In this document: piece by piece, positions 1 through 8,958 of the stretch
Layout: every line of letters starts with the position of its first letter
Position numbering within the stretch: the stretch's first letter is position 1
Assembly (NCBI RefSeq): GCF_012849555.1
Contig: NZ_CP051685.1
Location: 4,278,001-4,342,000, forward strand
Source: Massilia forsythiae
GTDB lineage: Bacteria > Pseudomonadota > Gammaproteobacteria > Burkholderiales > Burkholderiaceae_D
Length of the DNA: 64,000 nt
Direction: 5' to 3'
Position numbers and translations under genes: made by a program
Notes under the pieces: generated by a model
Seen by the model: only the letters and a program-made list of their open reading frames with translations
The model's database searches: none
Told to the model about the DNA's origin: nothing

Positions 1-1584
1 GACGTGCGCTGGGGCCGCAAGGGCGAGTCGCTCAAGCTGCTGAACGGTAATACCGTCGAGGTCGACGAATGGATCGGCGTGATCGCCGACGACCGGGAAA
101 TCGAGTCGCTGGCCGGCATCATGGGCGGCGACGCCACCGCCGTGTCGCTGGACACCGCCGACATCTACCTGGAAGCAGCGTTCTGGTGGCCGAACGCCAT
201 CCAGGGCCGCGCGCGCCGCTACAACTTCTCGACCGACGCCGCGCACCGCTTCGAGCGCGGCGTCGACTACGCGACCACGATCGAGCACATCGAGCGCCTC
301 ACCGCGCTAATCGTCGAGATCTGCGGCACCGGCGAGACGCAGGTCGGCCCGATCGACGACCAAGTCGCCAACCTGCCGCAGCGCAAGCAGGTGGCCTTGC
401 GCACCGCGCGCGCCGCCAAGGTGATCGGCGTGCCGCTCACCGACGACCAGGTGGCCGACATCTTCACGCGCCTGAACCTGTCCTTCACGCGCGAGCCGGG
501 AGCGTTCCTCGTCACGGCGCCGTCGTACCGCTTCGACATCGAGATCGAGGAAGACCTGATCGAGGAAGTGGCGCGCGTGTACGGCTTCGAGAACATCCCG
601 GCGCTGCCGCCGACCGCGCCCAGTGCCATGCTGGTCGAGCCGGAAGACACGCGCTCGCTGTTCGCGATCCGCCACCAGCTGGCCGACCTGGGCTACCAGG
701 AAGTGGTCAACATGAGCTTCGTGGAGCAGGGCTGGGAAGCGGACTTCGCCGCGAATGCCGACCCGATCCGCCTGCAGAACCCGATCGCCAGCCAGTTGAG
801 CGTGATGCGTTCGTCGCTGGTGGGCAGCCTGGTGGCCAACGTGCGCTACAACCTGAACCGCAAGGCCGGCCGGGTGCGCGTGTTCGAGGTCGGCGCCGTG
901 TTCCTGCGCAACGCCCAGGCCGTCGACGGCGCGCTGAGCGTGGCCGGTTTCGACCAGCCCAAGCGGGTGGCGGCGATCGCCTACGGTGCGGCGCTGGACG
1001 AACAGTGGGGCGACAAGGCGCGCGCGGTCGACTTCTTCGACGTCAAGGGCGACCTGGAAGCAATGTACGCGCCGCGCAAGGTGCGTTTCAGTAAGATGGA
1101 ACACCCGGCCCTGCACCCGGGCCGCTGCGCCGCGGTCGAGGTGGATGGCGAGCCGGTCGGCTTCATCGGCGAGCTGCACCCGCGCTGGCTGCAGAAGTAC
1201 GACTTGCCGCAGGCGCCGGTGCTGTTCGAGGTGGACGCCGAGTCGCTGCGCCGCCGCGCCGTGCCGCGCCATGCCGAGATTTCCAAGTTCCCGGGCGCCA
1301 CGCGCGACCTGGCGCTGGTGGTCAAGCAAGACCTGCCGGCCCAGGCATTGCTGGACGCCTTCGAGACCGAGCTGGCGTCGAACGAGCTCGGCAAACTCGT
1401 GCAAGCCGTTGTTTTGTTTGATGAATACCGCGGGAAGGGCCTGCAGGCGGATGAAAAAAGCCTTGCTTTCCGCTTTAGCTTGCAAGATACTCAATCGACG
1501 CTGCAGGATGATGCGGTCGAGGCGATCATGACTGCATTGGCTGCCGCGGCACAACAAAATCACGGCGCTGCCTTGCGCGCTTGA
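1..1584 (+). CDS. pheT: Phenylalanine-tRNA ligase beta subunit, 3' part (5' end outside window)
   Basis: This is the C-terminal two thirds of the beta subunit of phenylalanyl-tRNA synthetase, which with PheS charges tRNA-Phe in the cytoplasm. The reading frame is open from base 1, so the start lies upstream; 527 residues are visible against about 800 in the family. Visible in order are the end of the B3/B4 editing region (GIMGGD near residue 40, then [14 protein letters not shown]), the B5 domain (around residues 130-205, ending [13 protein letters not shown]), the synthetase-like core, and the C-terminal FDX-ACB anticodon-binding domain ([14 protein letters not shown] near residue 427). It is followed by ihfA and a MerR-type gene, the standard order in beta- and gammaproteobacteria, where pheST-ihfA are co-transcribed. 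Identification is secure. Confidence 0.97.
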   Translation, partial: DVRWGRKGESLKLLNGNTVEVDEWIGVIADDREIESLAGIMGGDATAVSLDTADIYLEAAFWWPNAIQGRARRYNFSTDAAHRFERGVDYATTIEHIERLTALIVEICGTGETQVGPIDDQVANLPQRKQVALRTARAAKVIGVPLTDDQVADIFTRLNLSFTREPGAFLVTAPSYRFDIEIEEDLIEEVARVYGFENIPALPPTAPSAMLVEPEDTRSLFAIRHQLADLGYQEVVNMSFVEQGWEADFAANADPIRLQNPIASQLSVMRSSLVGSLVANVRYNLNRKAGRVRVFEVGAVFLRNAQAVDGALSVAGFDQPKRVAAIAYGAALDEQWGDKARAVDFFDVKGDLEAMYAPRKVRFSKMEHPALHPGRCAAVEVDGEPVGFIGELHPRWLQKYDLPQAPVLFEVDAESLRRRAVPRHAEISKFPGATRDLALVVKQDLPAQALLDAFETELASNELGKLVQAVVLFDEYRGKGLQADEKSLAFRFSLQDTQSTLQDDAVEAIMTALAAAAQQNHGAALRA

Positions 1585-1759
1585 TGAGAGGTCACGCGCC
1601 TTGACGGGCTTTGGCAGGCCGTCGCGCACATCTTGTGCGCGCATGCGGTCGGCCGGGGCCCCATCCAAAACGTTTGAGCTGAAGGTAATCAAAATTAACA
1701 ACAACGACGTTGATTCCGCCGTATTCCAGGAGGCACTGGCCGCCGACCTGCATCGTGCG

Positions 1760-2128
1760 ATGCATGTGGCCAGGGTACGGCAGGAAGCGGAAAAGGAATT
1801 GCCGACCCTGACCAAGGCCGAGCTGGCCGAACTGCTGTTCGAGCAGGTCGGCCTGAACAAGCGCGAAGCCAAGGACATGGTCGAGACGTTCTTCGACGAA
1901 ATCCGCAATGCCCTGGAGCGCGGCGAAGCGGTCAAGCTGTCCGGCTTCGGCAACTTCCAGTTGCGCGACAAGCCGCAGCGCCCCGGCCGCAATCCCAAAA
2001 CCGGGGAAGAAATTCCCATCACGGCGCGCCGCGTCGTGACCTTCCACGCCAGCCAGAAGCTCAAGGGCATGGTCGAGGAAGCCAGTCCCTCGAATGCGGG
2101 TGCTTCCTCGCTGGCGCGTGCAGCCTGA
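1760..2128 (+). CDS. ihfA: Integration host factor alpha subunit, N-terminally extended
   Basis: IHF-alpha pairs with IHF-beta to bend DNA at specific sites during replication, recombination and transcription. The DNABII core is unmistakable: [29 protein letters not shown], then [12 protein letters not shown] and the DNA-intercalating arm [14 protein letters not shown]. The family is about 100 residues and normally begins just before LTKAEL. Here the ATG at 1760 gives 122 residues, with about 18 extra at the N terminus. The frame stays open upstream to 1601 and the stretch just before 1760 also reads like protein ([21 protein letters not shown]), so translation may begin further up at a non-ATG codon. 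An AGGAGG at 1728-1733 is 26 bases from the ATG, too far to be its ribosome site. Function is certain; the start is not. Confidence 0.9.
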   Translation: MHVARVRQEAEKELPTLTKAELAELLFEQVGLNKREAKDMVETFFDEIRNALERGEAVKLSGFGNFQLRDKPQRPGRNPKTGEEIPITARRVVTFHASQKLKGMVEEASPSNAGASSLARAA

Positions 2129-2140
2129 GCGAGTTGAACC

Positions 2141-2545
2141 ATGAATGACCGACCGAACAAGATGGAACCGACCGTGTTGCCGCCGATCCCGGCCAAGCGC
2201 TATTTCACGATCGGCGAAGTCAGCGAATTGTGCGGGGTCAAACCGCATGTCCTGCGTTACTGGGAGCAGGAATTTACTCAACTAAAGCCTGTCAAACGTC
2301 GCGGAAACCGTCGTTATTACCAGCACCACGAAGTGCTGTTGATCCGGCGTATCCGCGAGCTGTTGTACGAGCAGGGCTTCACCATCAGCGGCGCCCGCAA
2401 CCGCCTGGATGGACGCAACGGCCAGGTCGAAGACATCGACACCGCGCCCGAGGTCGCCGCGCTGCCGGCGTTCGAACCCGAGCAGCTGCGCCAGGAATTG
2501 CGCGCCATCCTGCACCTGTTGCGTGGCGGTGCGCCGGCTGCCTGA
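2141..2545 (+). CDS. MerR-family transcriptional regulator, ihfA-linked type
   Basis: A 134-residue protein with an N-terminal MerR winged helix-turn-helix: FTIGEVSELCGVKPHVLRYWEQEF (about residues 22-45), followed by the basic wing RRGNRRYYQHHEVLLIRRIRELL. The C terminus is short and lacks the cysteine metal-binding loop of MerR/CueR proteins, so no effector can be named. It starts 12 bases after ihfA and is the small MerR-like protein regularly found directly behind ihfA in proteobacteria; its target is not known to me. Many genomes place a tRNA-Pro gene next; none is visible here. Confidence 0.9.
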   Translation: MNDRPNKMEPTVLPPIPAKRYFTIGEVSELCGVKPHVLRYWEQEFTQLKPVKRRGNRRYYQHHEVLLIRRIRELLYEQGFTISGARNRLDGRNGQVEDIDTAPEVAALPAFEPEQLRQELRAILHLLRGGAPAA

Positions 2546-2643
2546 GACCGGTGGCGGCGTCCGGCATGCGCCAATGAACTGCTCGTATAGCTGAATTCAG
2601 GCGAAAGAACGCAGGCATGCGAACTCGGGCGTTCGTACTCCTG

Positions 2644-2671
2644 TTGTTCTGCACCGCGGAGGTGCTAGAAT
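2644..2671 (+). promoter_or_regulatory. Candidate sigma70 promoter for the NarL-type regulator
   Basis: A -10 box TAGAAT (2666-2671, 5 of 6 to consensus) lies 16 bases after TTGTTC (2644-2649, 3 of 6). It sits about 100 bases before the response-regulator gene at 2768, which has an AAGGGAAG ribosome site. Prediction by eye only. Confidence 0.4.
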
Positions 2672-2767
2672 GTCACTTGCGATATGCTGACTCAAGCGCA
2701 TGACCTAACGGGCGTGAGGTGTCAGCCTCGGCTCTTTCCTGTACCGGGAAAAATCTAAGGGAAGACA

Positions 2768-3400
2768 ATGATACGCGTTGCCATTTGTGACGATCACCAG
2801 ATAGTTCGAGCAGGTTTCAAACAGATTTTTTCGTCGTCGGGCGATTTCGAAGTCGTCGCCGAAGGCGCAACCGGGCGTGAGGCCCTCGACATCGCACGCC
2901 GCGAAATCTGCGATGTCCTGTTGCTGGACATCGCCATGCCGGACCAGAGTGGCATCGACATCCTGCGCACCATCCGCCAGGGCCAGCCCAACCTGCCGGT
3001 ATTGATCCTGTCCGGCTATCCGGCGCAGCAATATGCGCTGAACCTGTTCAAGATGGGCGCCAACGGCTACCTCAACAAGGAGTGCGAGGCCGACGAACTC
3101 AAGACCGCCGTGCGCACCGTCTACCAGGGCCGCCGCTACGTCAGCTCCCAGGTCGGCGAATTGCTGGCACAGAGTTTCGACCGCGATCCCAACACGGCCC
3201 TGCACACCGAGCTGTCGGACCGCGAATTCCAGGTGTTCCTGCGCCTGGCCAAGGGCGCGACCGTGTCGGATATCGGCAATGCGCTGTCGCTGTCGATCAA
3301 GACCGTGTCGACCTACCGTACCCGCATCATGGAAAAGATGGGCTTGCAGTCGAACAGCGACCTGACCTACTACGCCATGAAGAACAACCTGCTCGACTGA
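2768..3400 (+). CDS. NarL/FixJ-type response regulator
   Basis: A 210-residue two-component response regulator. The receiver domain (residues 1-120) has the acidic pair D8-D9, the phospho-accepting D54 in VLLLDIAMPD, the switch serine in LILSGYP and the lysine in GYLNKE. The C-terminal LuxR/GerE helix-turn-helix begins with LSDREFQVFLRLAKGATVSDIGNALSLSIKTVSTYRTRIMEKMG. Phosphorylation would control DNA binding. The next gene in the same direction, about 360 bases on, is a HisKA_3-type kinase, the class that signals to NarL-type regulators, so the two probably form a pair although each seems to have its own promoter. The trigger is unknown. Confidence 0.93.
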   Translation: MIRVAICDDHQIVRAGFKQIFSSSGDFEVVAEGATGREALDIARREICDVLLLDIAMPDQSGIDILRTIRQGQPNLPVLILSGYPAQQYALNLFKMGANGYLNKECEADELKTAVRTVYQGRRYVSSQVGELLAQSFDRDPNTALHTELSDREFQVFLRLAKGATVSDIGNALSLSIKTVSTYRTRIMEKMGLQSNSDLTYYAMKNNLLD

Positions 3401-3430
3401 GCAGGCGAGGGCGGCGCCCTGCCGCCCCTG

Positions 3431-3480
3431 CTGTCCGGCGCCGCGCTCCCGTGCGCCCGGCAGGCACTGCCACCGGACAG
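3431..3480. other. Inverted repeat in the 359-bp gap between regulator and kinase
   Basis: CTGTCCGG (3431-3438) and CCGGACAG (3473-3480) are exact inverted copies 34 bases apart, just after the regulator's stop codon. The same 8-mer pair forms the hairpin at 5378-5408 behind the kinase. It could be a transcription terminator or a small repeat. The rest of the gap 3401-3759 shows no gene; a perfect TATAAT lies at 3716-3721 before the kinase. Confidence 0.4.
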
Positions 3481-3715
3481 GTGGCCGTTTTCTCTCCCAG
3501 TTCCCCCGCATCACGTTTCCGCACATTGCCGGCTGTAACGGCGCCATCTCCTCGTTCCCACGCTGCAGGCAGTTTCGGCGTCGCTGTCGCCCTACTGGCG
3601 GGCGACCATGGCGGTTCGAATAAGTTCTCATAAAGAATTGTTTATTTCGCGTCGTCACCATGCCACAATCGTCTGCGATCGCTCGCGCGGCGGTTCGATG
3701 CAAAATTTTACGGTC

Positions 3716-3721
3716 TATAAT
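3716..3721 (+). promoter_or_regulatory. Candidate -10 element of the CHASE3 kinase promoter
   Basis: Perfect TATAAT 39 bases before the kinase ATG in a locally AT-rich stretch. No good -35 box is present at 16-18 bases (TTCGAT at 3694-3699 is poor), so this promoter may need an activator. Confidence 0.35.
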
Positions 3722-3759
3722 GAACTAGACGAAATGTTGCGCAAAAGGACTATTCGAGG

Positions 3760-5322
3760 ATGTACTTCACCACCGACCCCACGTTCAAGCCCGGGCGCAG
3801 TCTTCCGCTCTACCAGACCTTGCTGTGCGTCGTGTGCGTACTGTTCCTCGTATTGAACGGCATCAGCCTGGTGCGCAACCTCGACGAACTGAAGACTGCC
3901 AATACCCGGCAGACCCAGGCCGACCGCGTGTCGGCGCGCCTGCAGTATGTGAACCTGCTGGTGATCGATGCCGAAAGCGGCTTGCGCGGCTATTTCCTTT
4001 CCGGTTCCGATACCTACCTGGGGCCGCTGCGTACGGCCGCACGGGAATTGCCGCAGGAATTCGGGGGCTTGCAGAAATTGCTGGCCGACGACCCGGCGCA
4101 ATCGAAAAACCTGGCGCAGCTGCGCGCGCTGGTCACGCGCCGCATCGACCTGATGCATGAAGGCATCCAGGTGTATCGCCAGGGCGGCTTGCCAGACATC
4201 GTGGCGATCGCGCGCGCCCAGGAAGACAAGAGCCGCATGGACGAGATCCGCATGCAGGTCGTCATCATGACGGGCGAGCAGAACGAGTTGCTGGCCGCGC
4301 GCGGGGCTGCCGTCTACGAACAGTACCGGCGCGCGGTGCTGGTGGGCGTCGGCATCAACCTCGCGGCGCTGGCCGTGCTGGTGCTGTTCTATAACCTGAT
4401 CCGTCACGGTTTCCGCCTGCGCCTGCGCGCCGAACATGCGCTGCAGCGGACCAACGACGGGCTGGAGCAACTGGTGGCGGCGCGCACCGAACAACTGTCG
4501 GTATTGTCGCGCCACCTGATCCGCGTGGCGGAAGACGAAAAGGCGCGCCTGGCGCGCGAACTGCACGACGAGATGGGCGCCAACCTGACCGCCATCGGCA
4601 TGTACCTGGCGACCGTCGGCGAGCAATTGAAACCGACCCATGCCGAGCAGGCCGCGATGCTGGGCCGCGCCCGCGCCACGCTGGTCGACACGATCGAGCT
4701 CAAGCGCCGCATCATCGAGGACTTGCGCCCGAGCCTGCTGGACAACATGGGCCTGGCGGCGGCCATCCAGAGCTATTGCGACGATTTCGGCCGCGTCACC
4801 GGCATCGATTGCGAAGCGCTGATCGATGGCGACGTCGATGGCGCCGGATCGATGCAGGCGATCGCGCTGTTCCGCATCACGCAGGAATCGCTCAACAATA
4901 TCGCCAAGTATGCGCAGGCGCGCACCGTCATCGTGCACCTGGCGCGCGAGGGCGAAGCCTTGGCGCTGGAAGTCAGCGACGACGGGGTCGGCATTCCGCC
5001 GGATGCGATGCGGCGTCCCAAGTCGCATGGCCTGCTCGGCATGCGCGAACGTGCGTTGCTGCTGGGCGGCACCCTGCAGGTGGGGCGCGGCGTGAACGGC
5101 ATCGGCACCAGCGTGCATGCCTGCGTGCCGATGGTGGCGTCCGGTACCGACGCCGCCGTCGCCGGAGGCGAGGTGCTTTCGGCGGCGCCGCTGGTACGGG
5201 CCGCGGCCATGCCGGCGCAGAAACAGGACGGCAATGCGGCGGCGCAGGCGGGCGCTGCATCGTTGGTGGAACCGGGAATGGAATTGCAATTGGCGCTCGG
5301 CTCGGGTACTGCGGCGCACTGA
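3760..5322 (+). CDS. CHASE3-domain sensor histidine kinase (NarX/DegS-like, HisKA_3)
   Basis: A 520-residue membrane sensor kinase. A first membrane helix (about residues 17-38) and a second (about 190-212) bracket an external helical CHASE3-type sensor region containing DAESGLRGYFLSGSDTYL, typical of that domain. The dimerisation/phosphoacceptor helix is HisKA_3: EDEKARLARELHDEMGANL, with the predicted phospho-histidine H269. The HATPase domain follows, with an N-box FRITQESLNNIAKYA and G-box DDGVGI and GLLGMRER. The last 60 residues are Ala/Gly-rich and probably disordered. The likely partner is the NarL-type regulator at 2768. The ligand is not predictable from sequence. Confidence 0.93.
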   Translation: MYFTTDPTFKPGRSLPLYQTLLCVVCVLFLVLNGISLVRNLDELKTANTRQTQADRVSARLQYVNLLVIDAESGLRGYFLSGSDTYLGPLRTAARELPQEFGGLQKLLADDPAQSKNLAQLRALVTRRIDLMHEGIQVYRQGGLPDIVAIARAQEDKSRMDEIRMQVVIMTGEQNELLAARGAAVYEQYRRAVLVGVGINLAALAVLVLFYNLIRHGFRLRLRAEHALQRTNDGLEQLVAARTEQLSVLSRHLIRVAEDEKARLARELHDEMGANLTAIGMYLATVGEQLKPTHAEQAAMLGRARATLVDTIELKRRIIEDLRPSLLDNMGLAAAIQSYCDDFGRVTGIDCEALIDGDVDGAGSMQAIALFRITQESLNNIAKYAQARTVIVHLAREGEALALEVSDDGVGIPPDAMRRPKSHGLLGMRERALLLGGTLQVGRGVNGIGTSVHACVPMVASGTDAAVAGGEVLSAAPLVRAAAMPAQKQDGNAAAQAGAASLVEPGMELQLALGSGTAAH

Positions 5323-5377
5323 AGAACGGCGGGGAAGGAACTGCGGGAGGGGGCGAATGCAACGAGTGGTAATGCAA

Positions 5378-5408
5378 CGCCTGTCCGGCCGAGGCTGCCG
5401 GACAGGCG
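5378..5408. terminator. Hairpin between convergent genes (bidirectional terminator candidate)
   Basis: An 11-bp perfect stem, CGCCTGTCCGG (5378-5388) against CCGGACAGGCG (5398-5408), with a 9-base loop. It lies between the ends of the kinase (5322, plus) and the Crp-like gene (5419, minus). There is no T-run, so intrinsic termination would be weak. Confidence 0.55.
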
Positions 5409-5418
5409 GAAGGGTCGA

Positions 5419-6228
5419 TCAGCGTGCGACGTCCATCAGCAGGCGGTCGTATTCGCTCTTGGCGACCTTGTAGCATTCGCCGGCATAGTCTTCCAGGCCC
5501 TGGCGGTTCAGCACGGTGATGTTGCCGCGGCGGTACTGAATCAGGCCTTCGTCCTGCAGCTTGCCGGCAGCGGCGGTGATGCTTTCGCGGCGCACACCCA
5601 GCATAATCGAGATCAGTTCCTGGGTCACTTTCAGTTCGTTGCTGGCCGAGCGGTCCAGGCGGTCCAGCAGCCAGCGGCACAGTTTCTGCTCGATCGAGCT
5701 GTGGCGGCCGCCGACGGCGTTTTGGGCCATCTGGGCGAACAGGGCGTTGGTATAGCGCATCAGCAACTGTGGCAGGGCGCCGCCCTTGTTGAAGGCGTCG
5801 CGCAGGAACTGGGTCTTCAGGCGGTAGCCGTAGCCGGCGCTCTGGACCACGGCGCTGCAGGTGGCGCGCTCGCCCATGAACAGCGACACGCCGACTGCGC
5901 CTTCATGGCCGACCACGGCGATCTCGGTGGTGGCGCCGTCTTCCATCACGTACAGCAGGGAAACGATGGCGGTGGTCGGGAAGTACACGTATTCGAGTTT
6001 GCTGCCGTATTCGAACAGTTCCTTGCCGAAAGGCAGCGGGACCAGTTCCAGGTGTTCGAACAGGCTTTCCAAGTCAGGACGCGGCAGGGCTGCCAGCAGC
6101 TCATTTTGTTGGGTACCGCTGTAGCTCACGACCGGACGCGTCGTGGATTTCAGTTCTTCCGAAGTGGTCGGGAACTGATTCATCGACTGCGTCTTCTTCG
6201 CGGTAGCACCAAATTGAGCATTATTCAT
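5419..6228 (-). CDS. Crp/Fnr-family transcriptional regulator
   Basis: A 269-residue regulator with an N-terminal cyclic-nucleotide-binding-like beta-roll (about residues 50-170; PFGKELFEYGSKLEYVYFPTTAIVSLL, then EIAVVGHEGAVGVSLFMG) and a C-terminal HTH (about 195-250; KVTQELISIMLGVRRESITAAAGKLQDEGLIQYRRGNITVLNR). No N-terminal cysteine cluster for an iron-sulphur centre is present, so it is not a true oxygen-sensing FNR. The beta-roll form with FP-T-AIVSLL is common in Crp-like proteins whose ligand is unknown. The first 40 residues are polar and probably flexible. The start ATG at 6228 is preceded by GAGGAAAT. It is convergent with the CHASE3 kinase. Confidence 0.9.
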   Translation of the reverse strand: MNNAQFGATAKKTQSMNQFPTTSEELKSTTRPVVSYSGTQQNELLAALPRPDLESLFEHLELVPLPFGKELFEYGSKLEYVYFPTTAIVSLLYVMEDGATTEIAVVGHEGAVGVSLFMGERATCSAVVQSAGYGYRLKTQFLRDAFNKGGALPQLLMRYTNALFAQMAQNAVGGRHSSIEQKLCRWLLDRLDRSASNELKVTQELISIMLGVRRESITAAAGKLQDEGLIQYRRGNITVLNRQGLEDYAGECYKVAKSEYDRLLMDVAR

Positions 6229-6380
6229 TTTATTTCCTCGTTATCTCTGACTTACTTCACTGGGCGATTGCTTGGATGGGTTTCCTCATCGCGATGTGTG
6301 AAGATTAAAGCTAATGTCATTTGCCGAACATAAGACTGGCTGTCGCCCCCCTGTAGGTGGCGTGCATAATGTTTTGTCAG

Positions 6381-6441
6381 TCCAGTCCTACTGGAGAAAA
6401 TCACACAAAACCACGTTTTTCGGTATCTGGAGCGTGGTTTT
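6381..6441. promoter_or_regulatory. Two inverted repeats in the Crp-like/prfC divergent region
   Basis: In the 433-bp gap between the Crp-like gene (minus) and prfC (plus) there are two clean dyads. TCCAG-TCCTA-CTGGA spans 6381-6395. AAAACCACG (6407-6415) and CGTGGTTTT (6433-6441) are exact inverted 9-mers with a 17-base spacer, a plausible dimer-binding operator. No gene is seen in the gap. Confidence 0.35.
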
Positions 6442-6608
6442 CCTGGTCGATACTGTCGCGTTAACCCATCCATACTGCAGTCTCGGTGTCAGAATTCCTA
6501 CACAGGACCTCCTCGTGTGCCCATGTCGTTCCGTATTGTCGAGCTCATGACGCCGTTTTTCCCTGTAGAGAAGGGTTTTCTGCATGCCCGGGCAGCGCTC
6601 CCAATCAG

Positions 6609-6639
6609 TTCACACAAGCCGGTCCGGAGCCGGTAAAAT
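6609..6639 (+). promoter_or_regulatory. Candidate prfC promoter
   Basis: TTCACA (6609-6614) and TAAAAT (6634-6639) are separated by 19 bases. Transcription would begin near 6646, downstream of the in-frame ATG at 6584, which supports the ATG at 6662 (or 6674) as the real prfC start. Confidence 0.4.
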
Positions 6640-6661
6640 CGAGAGTTTTGCAAGCGCCGCG

Positions 6662-8341
6662 ATGGCCGAAACCATGTCCAACGAAACCGCAGTTACCACC
6701 CCCGACACCGGCGACGCCGGCAGCGGCGCCGCGAGCGCCAAACCGGCCGCCCTGATCGCCCGCGAAGTGGCGCGCCGCCGCACTTTCGGCATCATTTCCC
6801 ACCCGGACGCGGGTAAGACCACGCTGACTGAAAAGTTGCTCCTGTTCTCGGGTGCGATTCAGCTGGCGGGTACCGTGAAGGGCCGCAAGAGCGGCCGCCA
6901 CGCCACCTCCGACTGGATGGACATCGAGAAGCAGCGCGGCATTTCGGTGGCGTCGTCGGTGATGCAGTTCGAATTCCGCGACCACGTGATTAACCTGCTC
7001 GACACCCCCGGCCACCAAGACTTCTCGGAAGATACCTACCGCGTGCTGACCGCGGTCGACTCGGCCCTGATGGTGATCGACGCCGCCAAGGGCGTGGAAG
7101 CGCAGACCATCAAGCTGCTCAACGTGTGCCGCATGCGCGACACGCCGATCGTCACCTTCATGAACAAGCTCGACCGCGAGACGCGCGATCCGCTGGAACT
7201 GCTGGACGAGGTCGAGTCGGTGCTGAAGATCGAATGCGCGCCGGTGACCTGGCCGATCGGCATGGGCAAGAACTTCCGCGGCGTGTACCACCTGCTGAAC
7301 GACGAAGTCATGCTGTTCAAGGCCGGCGAGGAAAAGGCCGACGGCGCCTACGAAATCATCAAGGGCATCGACAACCCAAAGCTGGCGGCCATGTTCCCGC
7401 TCGAAATGGACCAGCTCAAGATGGAAGTCGAGCTGGTGCACGGCGCGTCCCACCCGTTCGACCTGCAGCGCTTCCTGGCCGGCGTGCAGACCCCGGTGTT
7501 CTTCGGCTCGGCGATCAACAACTTCGGCGTGCGCGAGATCCTGTCGGCGCTGATCGACTGGGCGCCGGCCCCGCGCGAGCGCGACGCCACCGTGCGCGCG
7601 GTCGAGCCGCAGGAACAGCCGTTCTCCGGTTTCGTCTTCAAGATCCAGGCCAACATGGACCCGGCCCACCGCGACCGCATCGCCTTCTTGCGCGTGTGCT
7701 CGGGACGCTTCGACAAGGGCATGAAGGTCAAGCACCTGCGCCTGGGCCGCGAGGTCAAGTTGTCGTCGGTGGTGACCTTCATGGCGTCCAGCCGCGAGCA
7801 GGTCGAGGAAGCCTACGCCGGCGACATCATCGGCCTGCCCAACCACGGCAACATGCAGATCGGCGACAGCTTCTCGGAAGGCGAGATGCTGACCTTCACC
7901 GGCATCCCGTACTTCGCGCCGGACCTGTTCCGCACGGTGCGTATCCGCAATCCGCTCAAGACCAAGCAATTGCACAAGGGCTTGCAGCAGCTGGGCGAAG
8001 AGGGCGCGGTGCAGGTGTTCAAGCCGGTCATGGGCAGCGACCTGATCCTGGGCGCGGTCGGCGTGCTGCAGTTCGAAGTCGTGGCCAGCCGCCTGCTCAA
8101 CGAGTACGGCGTGGACGCGGTGTTCGAAAGCTCCAGCATCAGCAGCGCGCGCTGGGTGTCGAGCGACGACAAGAAGTCGCTGGCCGACTTCGAGACCGCG
8201 CTGGCCCACAACGTCGCCTACGACGCCGCCGGCAACCTGGCCTACCTCGCCACTTCCGGCGTCAACCTGCGCCTGACCCAGGAGCGCTGGCCCAAGCTGC
8301 AGTTCCACGCCACCCGCGAGCATGCGGCCAAGCTCGACTGA
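6662..8341 (+). CDS. prfC: Peptide chain release factor 3
   Basis: RF3 is a translational GTPase that ejects RF1/RF2 from the ribosome after termination. The G motifs are complete: [14 protein letters not shown] (G1), the switch-I threonine region, [16 protein letters not shown] (G3) and FMNKLDRE (G4). RF3-specific features follow ([36 protein letters not shown] segment, and the C-terminal FQVVASRL-type domain, here [14 protein letters not shown]). From the ATG at 6662 the protein is 559 residues, near the usual 530; a longer frame opens at 6584 but its extra codons overlap the likely promoter. The first 30 residues are a non-conserved Ala/Thr-rich leader, so the ATG at 6674 is also possible. 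Confidence 0.95.
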   Translation: MAETMSNETAVTTPDTGDAGSGAASAKPAALIAREVARRRTFGIISHPDAGKTTLTEKLLLFSGAIQLAGTVKGRKSGRHATSDWMDIEKQRGISVASSVMQFEFRDHVINLLDTPGHQDFSEDTYRVLTAVDSALMVIDAAKGVEAQTIKLLNVCRMRDTPIVTFMNKLDRETRDPLELLDEVESVLKIECAPVTWPIGMGKNFRGVYHLLNDEVMLFKAGEEKADGAYEIIKGIDNPKLAAMFPLEMDQLKMEVELVHGASHPFDLQRFLAGVQTPVFFGSAINNFGVREILSALIDWAPAPRERDATVRAVEPQEQPFSGFVFKIQANMDPAHRDRIAFLRVCSGRFDKGMKVKHLRLGREVKLSSVVTFMASSREQVEEAYAGDIIGLPNHGNMQIGDSFSEGEMLTFTGIPYFAPDLFRTVRIRNPLKTKQLHKGLQQLGEEGAVQVFKPVMGSDLILGAVGVLQFEVVASRLLNEYGVDAVFESSSISSARWVSSDDKKSLADFETALAHNVAYDAAGNLAYLATSGVNLRLTQERWPKLQFHATREHAAKLD

Positions 8342-8432
8342 CAGCGTGCGGCGCCGGCGCGCGGCTTGGCCGCCGCGCCGCGCGCCGCTGCACCCCGCTG
8401 CACCGGCCGGCATCGCGCCGCGCCGGCATCCT

Positions 8433-8756
8433 TCACGTCCGGCGCCCCAGCAGCGCCTCGGCGATGCTGCCGATCCAGCACAGGGCGAACACGATGGCTG
8501 CCGCCGGCGCCCATGGCGGCGTCTGCTGGGCGTCGATGCGCGCCGCGATCGCGGCCGGGTCCAGCGCCACGGCGCCGCTGAGCACCTGGTCGGCCACGGC
8601 GCTGGCCTGCTCCAGCATGACATCGAGGTAGGCCAGGCCGGCAACGGCAGCCGGCACCAGGAATAGCAGGGCCAGCGCACGGCGGCCCAGGTAGAACTGG
8701 CCGATGCCAGGAAACAACAGTCCCGACAATAGCGCACCTGTGACGTTTCGCTTCAT
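8433..8756 (-). CDS. Small membrane protein, TM2-like
   Basis: A 107-residue protein starting at the ATG at 8756 behind an AGGAG ribosome site. It has a positively charged N terminus, then GLLFPGIGQFYLGRRALALLFLVPAAVAGLAYLDVML. The short motif PGIGQFYLGR followed by a hydrophobic stretch resembles TM2-type membrane hairpins. A second hydrophobic segment (APAAAIVFALCWIGSIAEALL) lies at the C terminus, so two or three membrane helices are likely. The middle (residues 45-75) is polar. Function unknown. It is convergent with prfC and divergent from the chemoreceptor gene. Confidence 0.75.
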   Translation of the reverse strand: MKRNVTGALLSGLLFPGIGQFYLGRRALALLFLVPAAVAGLAYLDVMLEQASAVADQVLSGAVALDPAAIAARIDAQQTPPWAPAAAIVFALCWIGSIAEALLGRRT

Positions 8757-8958
8757 TTTTCTCCTGAAATTCCATTGTTGAGATGGCGCAAGGGTGCGCG
8801 CCCCCGCTCCCGTAGATTGCTTAAATGCACGCTGGAAATAAAGCCGGGCACGACGCACCGGCCCAGGCATGCATCTTCCCGGGAGCCTATCATGATCGCT
8901 GCATCGTCCATCCGTCGCACCGGCCTGGCCGGCCCATCGTCGCAGGGAGTGCGCTGAC

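Noticed and set aside
307..2196. A long minus-strand open frame (about 629 codons) opposite pheT and ihfA.
   Set aside because: It mirrors the GC-skewed third codon positions of pheT/ihfA, has no recognisable domain and is typical of shadow frames in high-GC DNA. The same applies to other long antisense frames opposite prfC, smc, glnD, gcvP and rpsB/tsf.
2546..2767. A tRNA-Pro gene often found after the ihfA-linked merR gene.
   Set aside because: No cloverleaf, GTTC-type T-loop or CCA-adjacent acceptor stem could be found in this gap.
6584..6661. An earlier in-frame ATG for prfC at 6584.
   Set aside because: The extra 26 residues are unconserved and overlap the likely promoter, whose transcript would start downstream.
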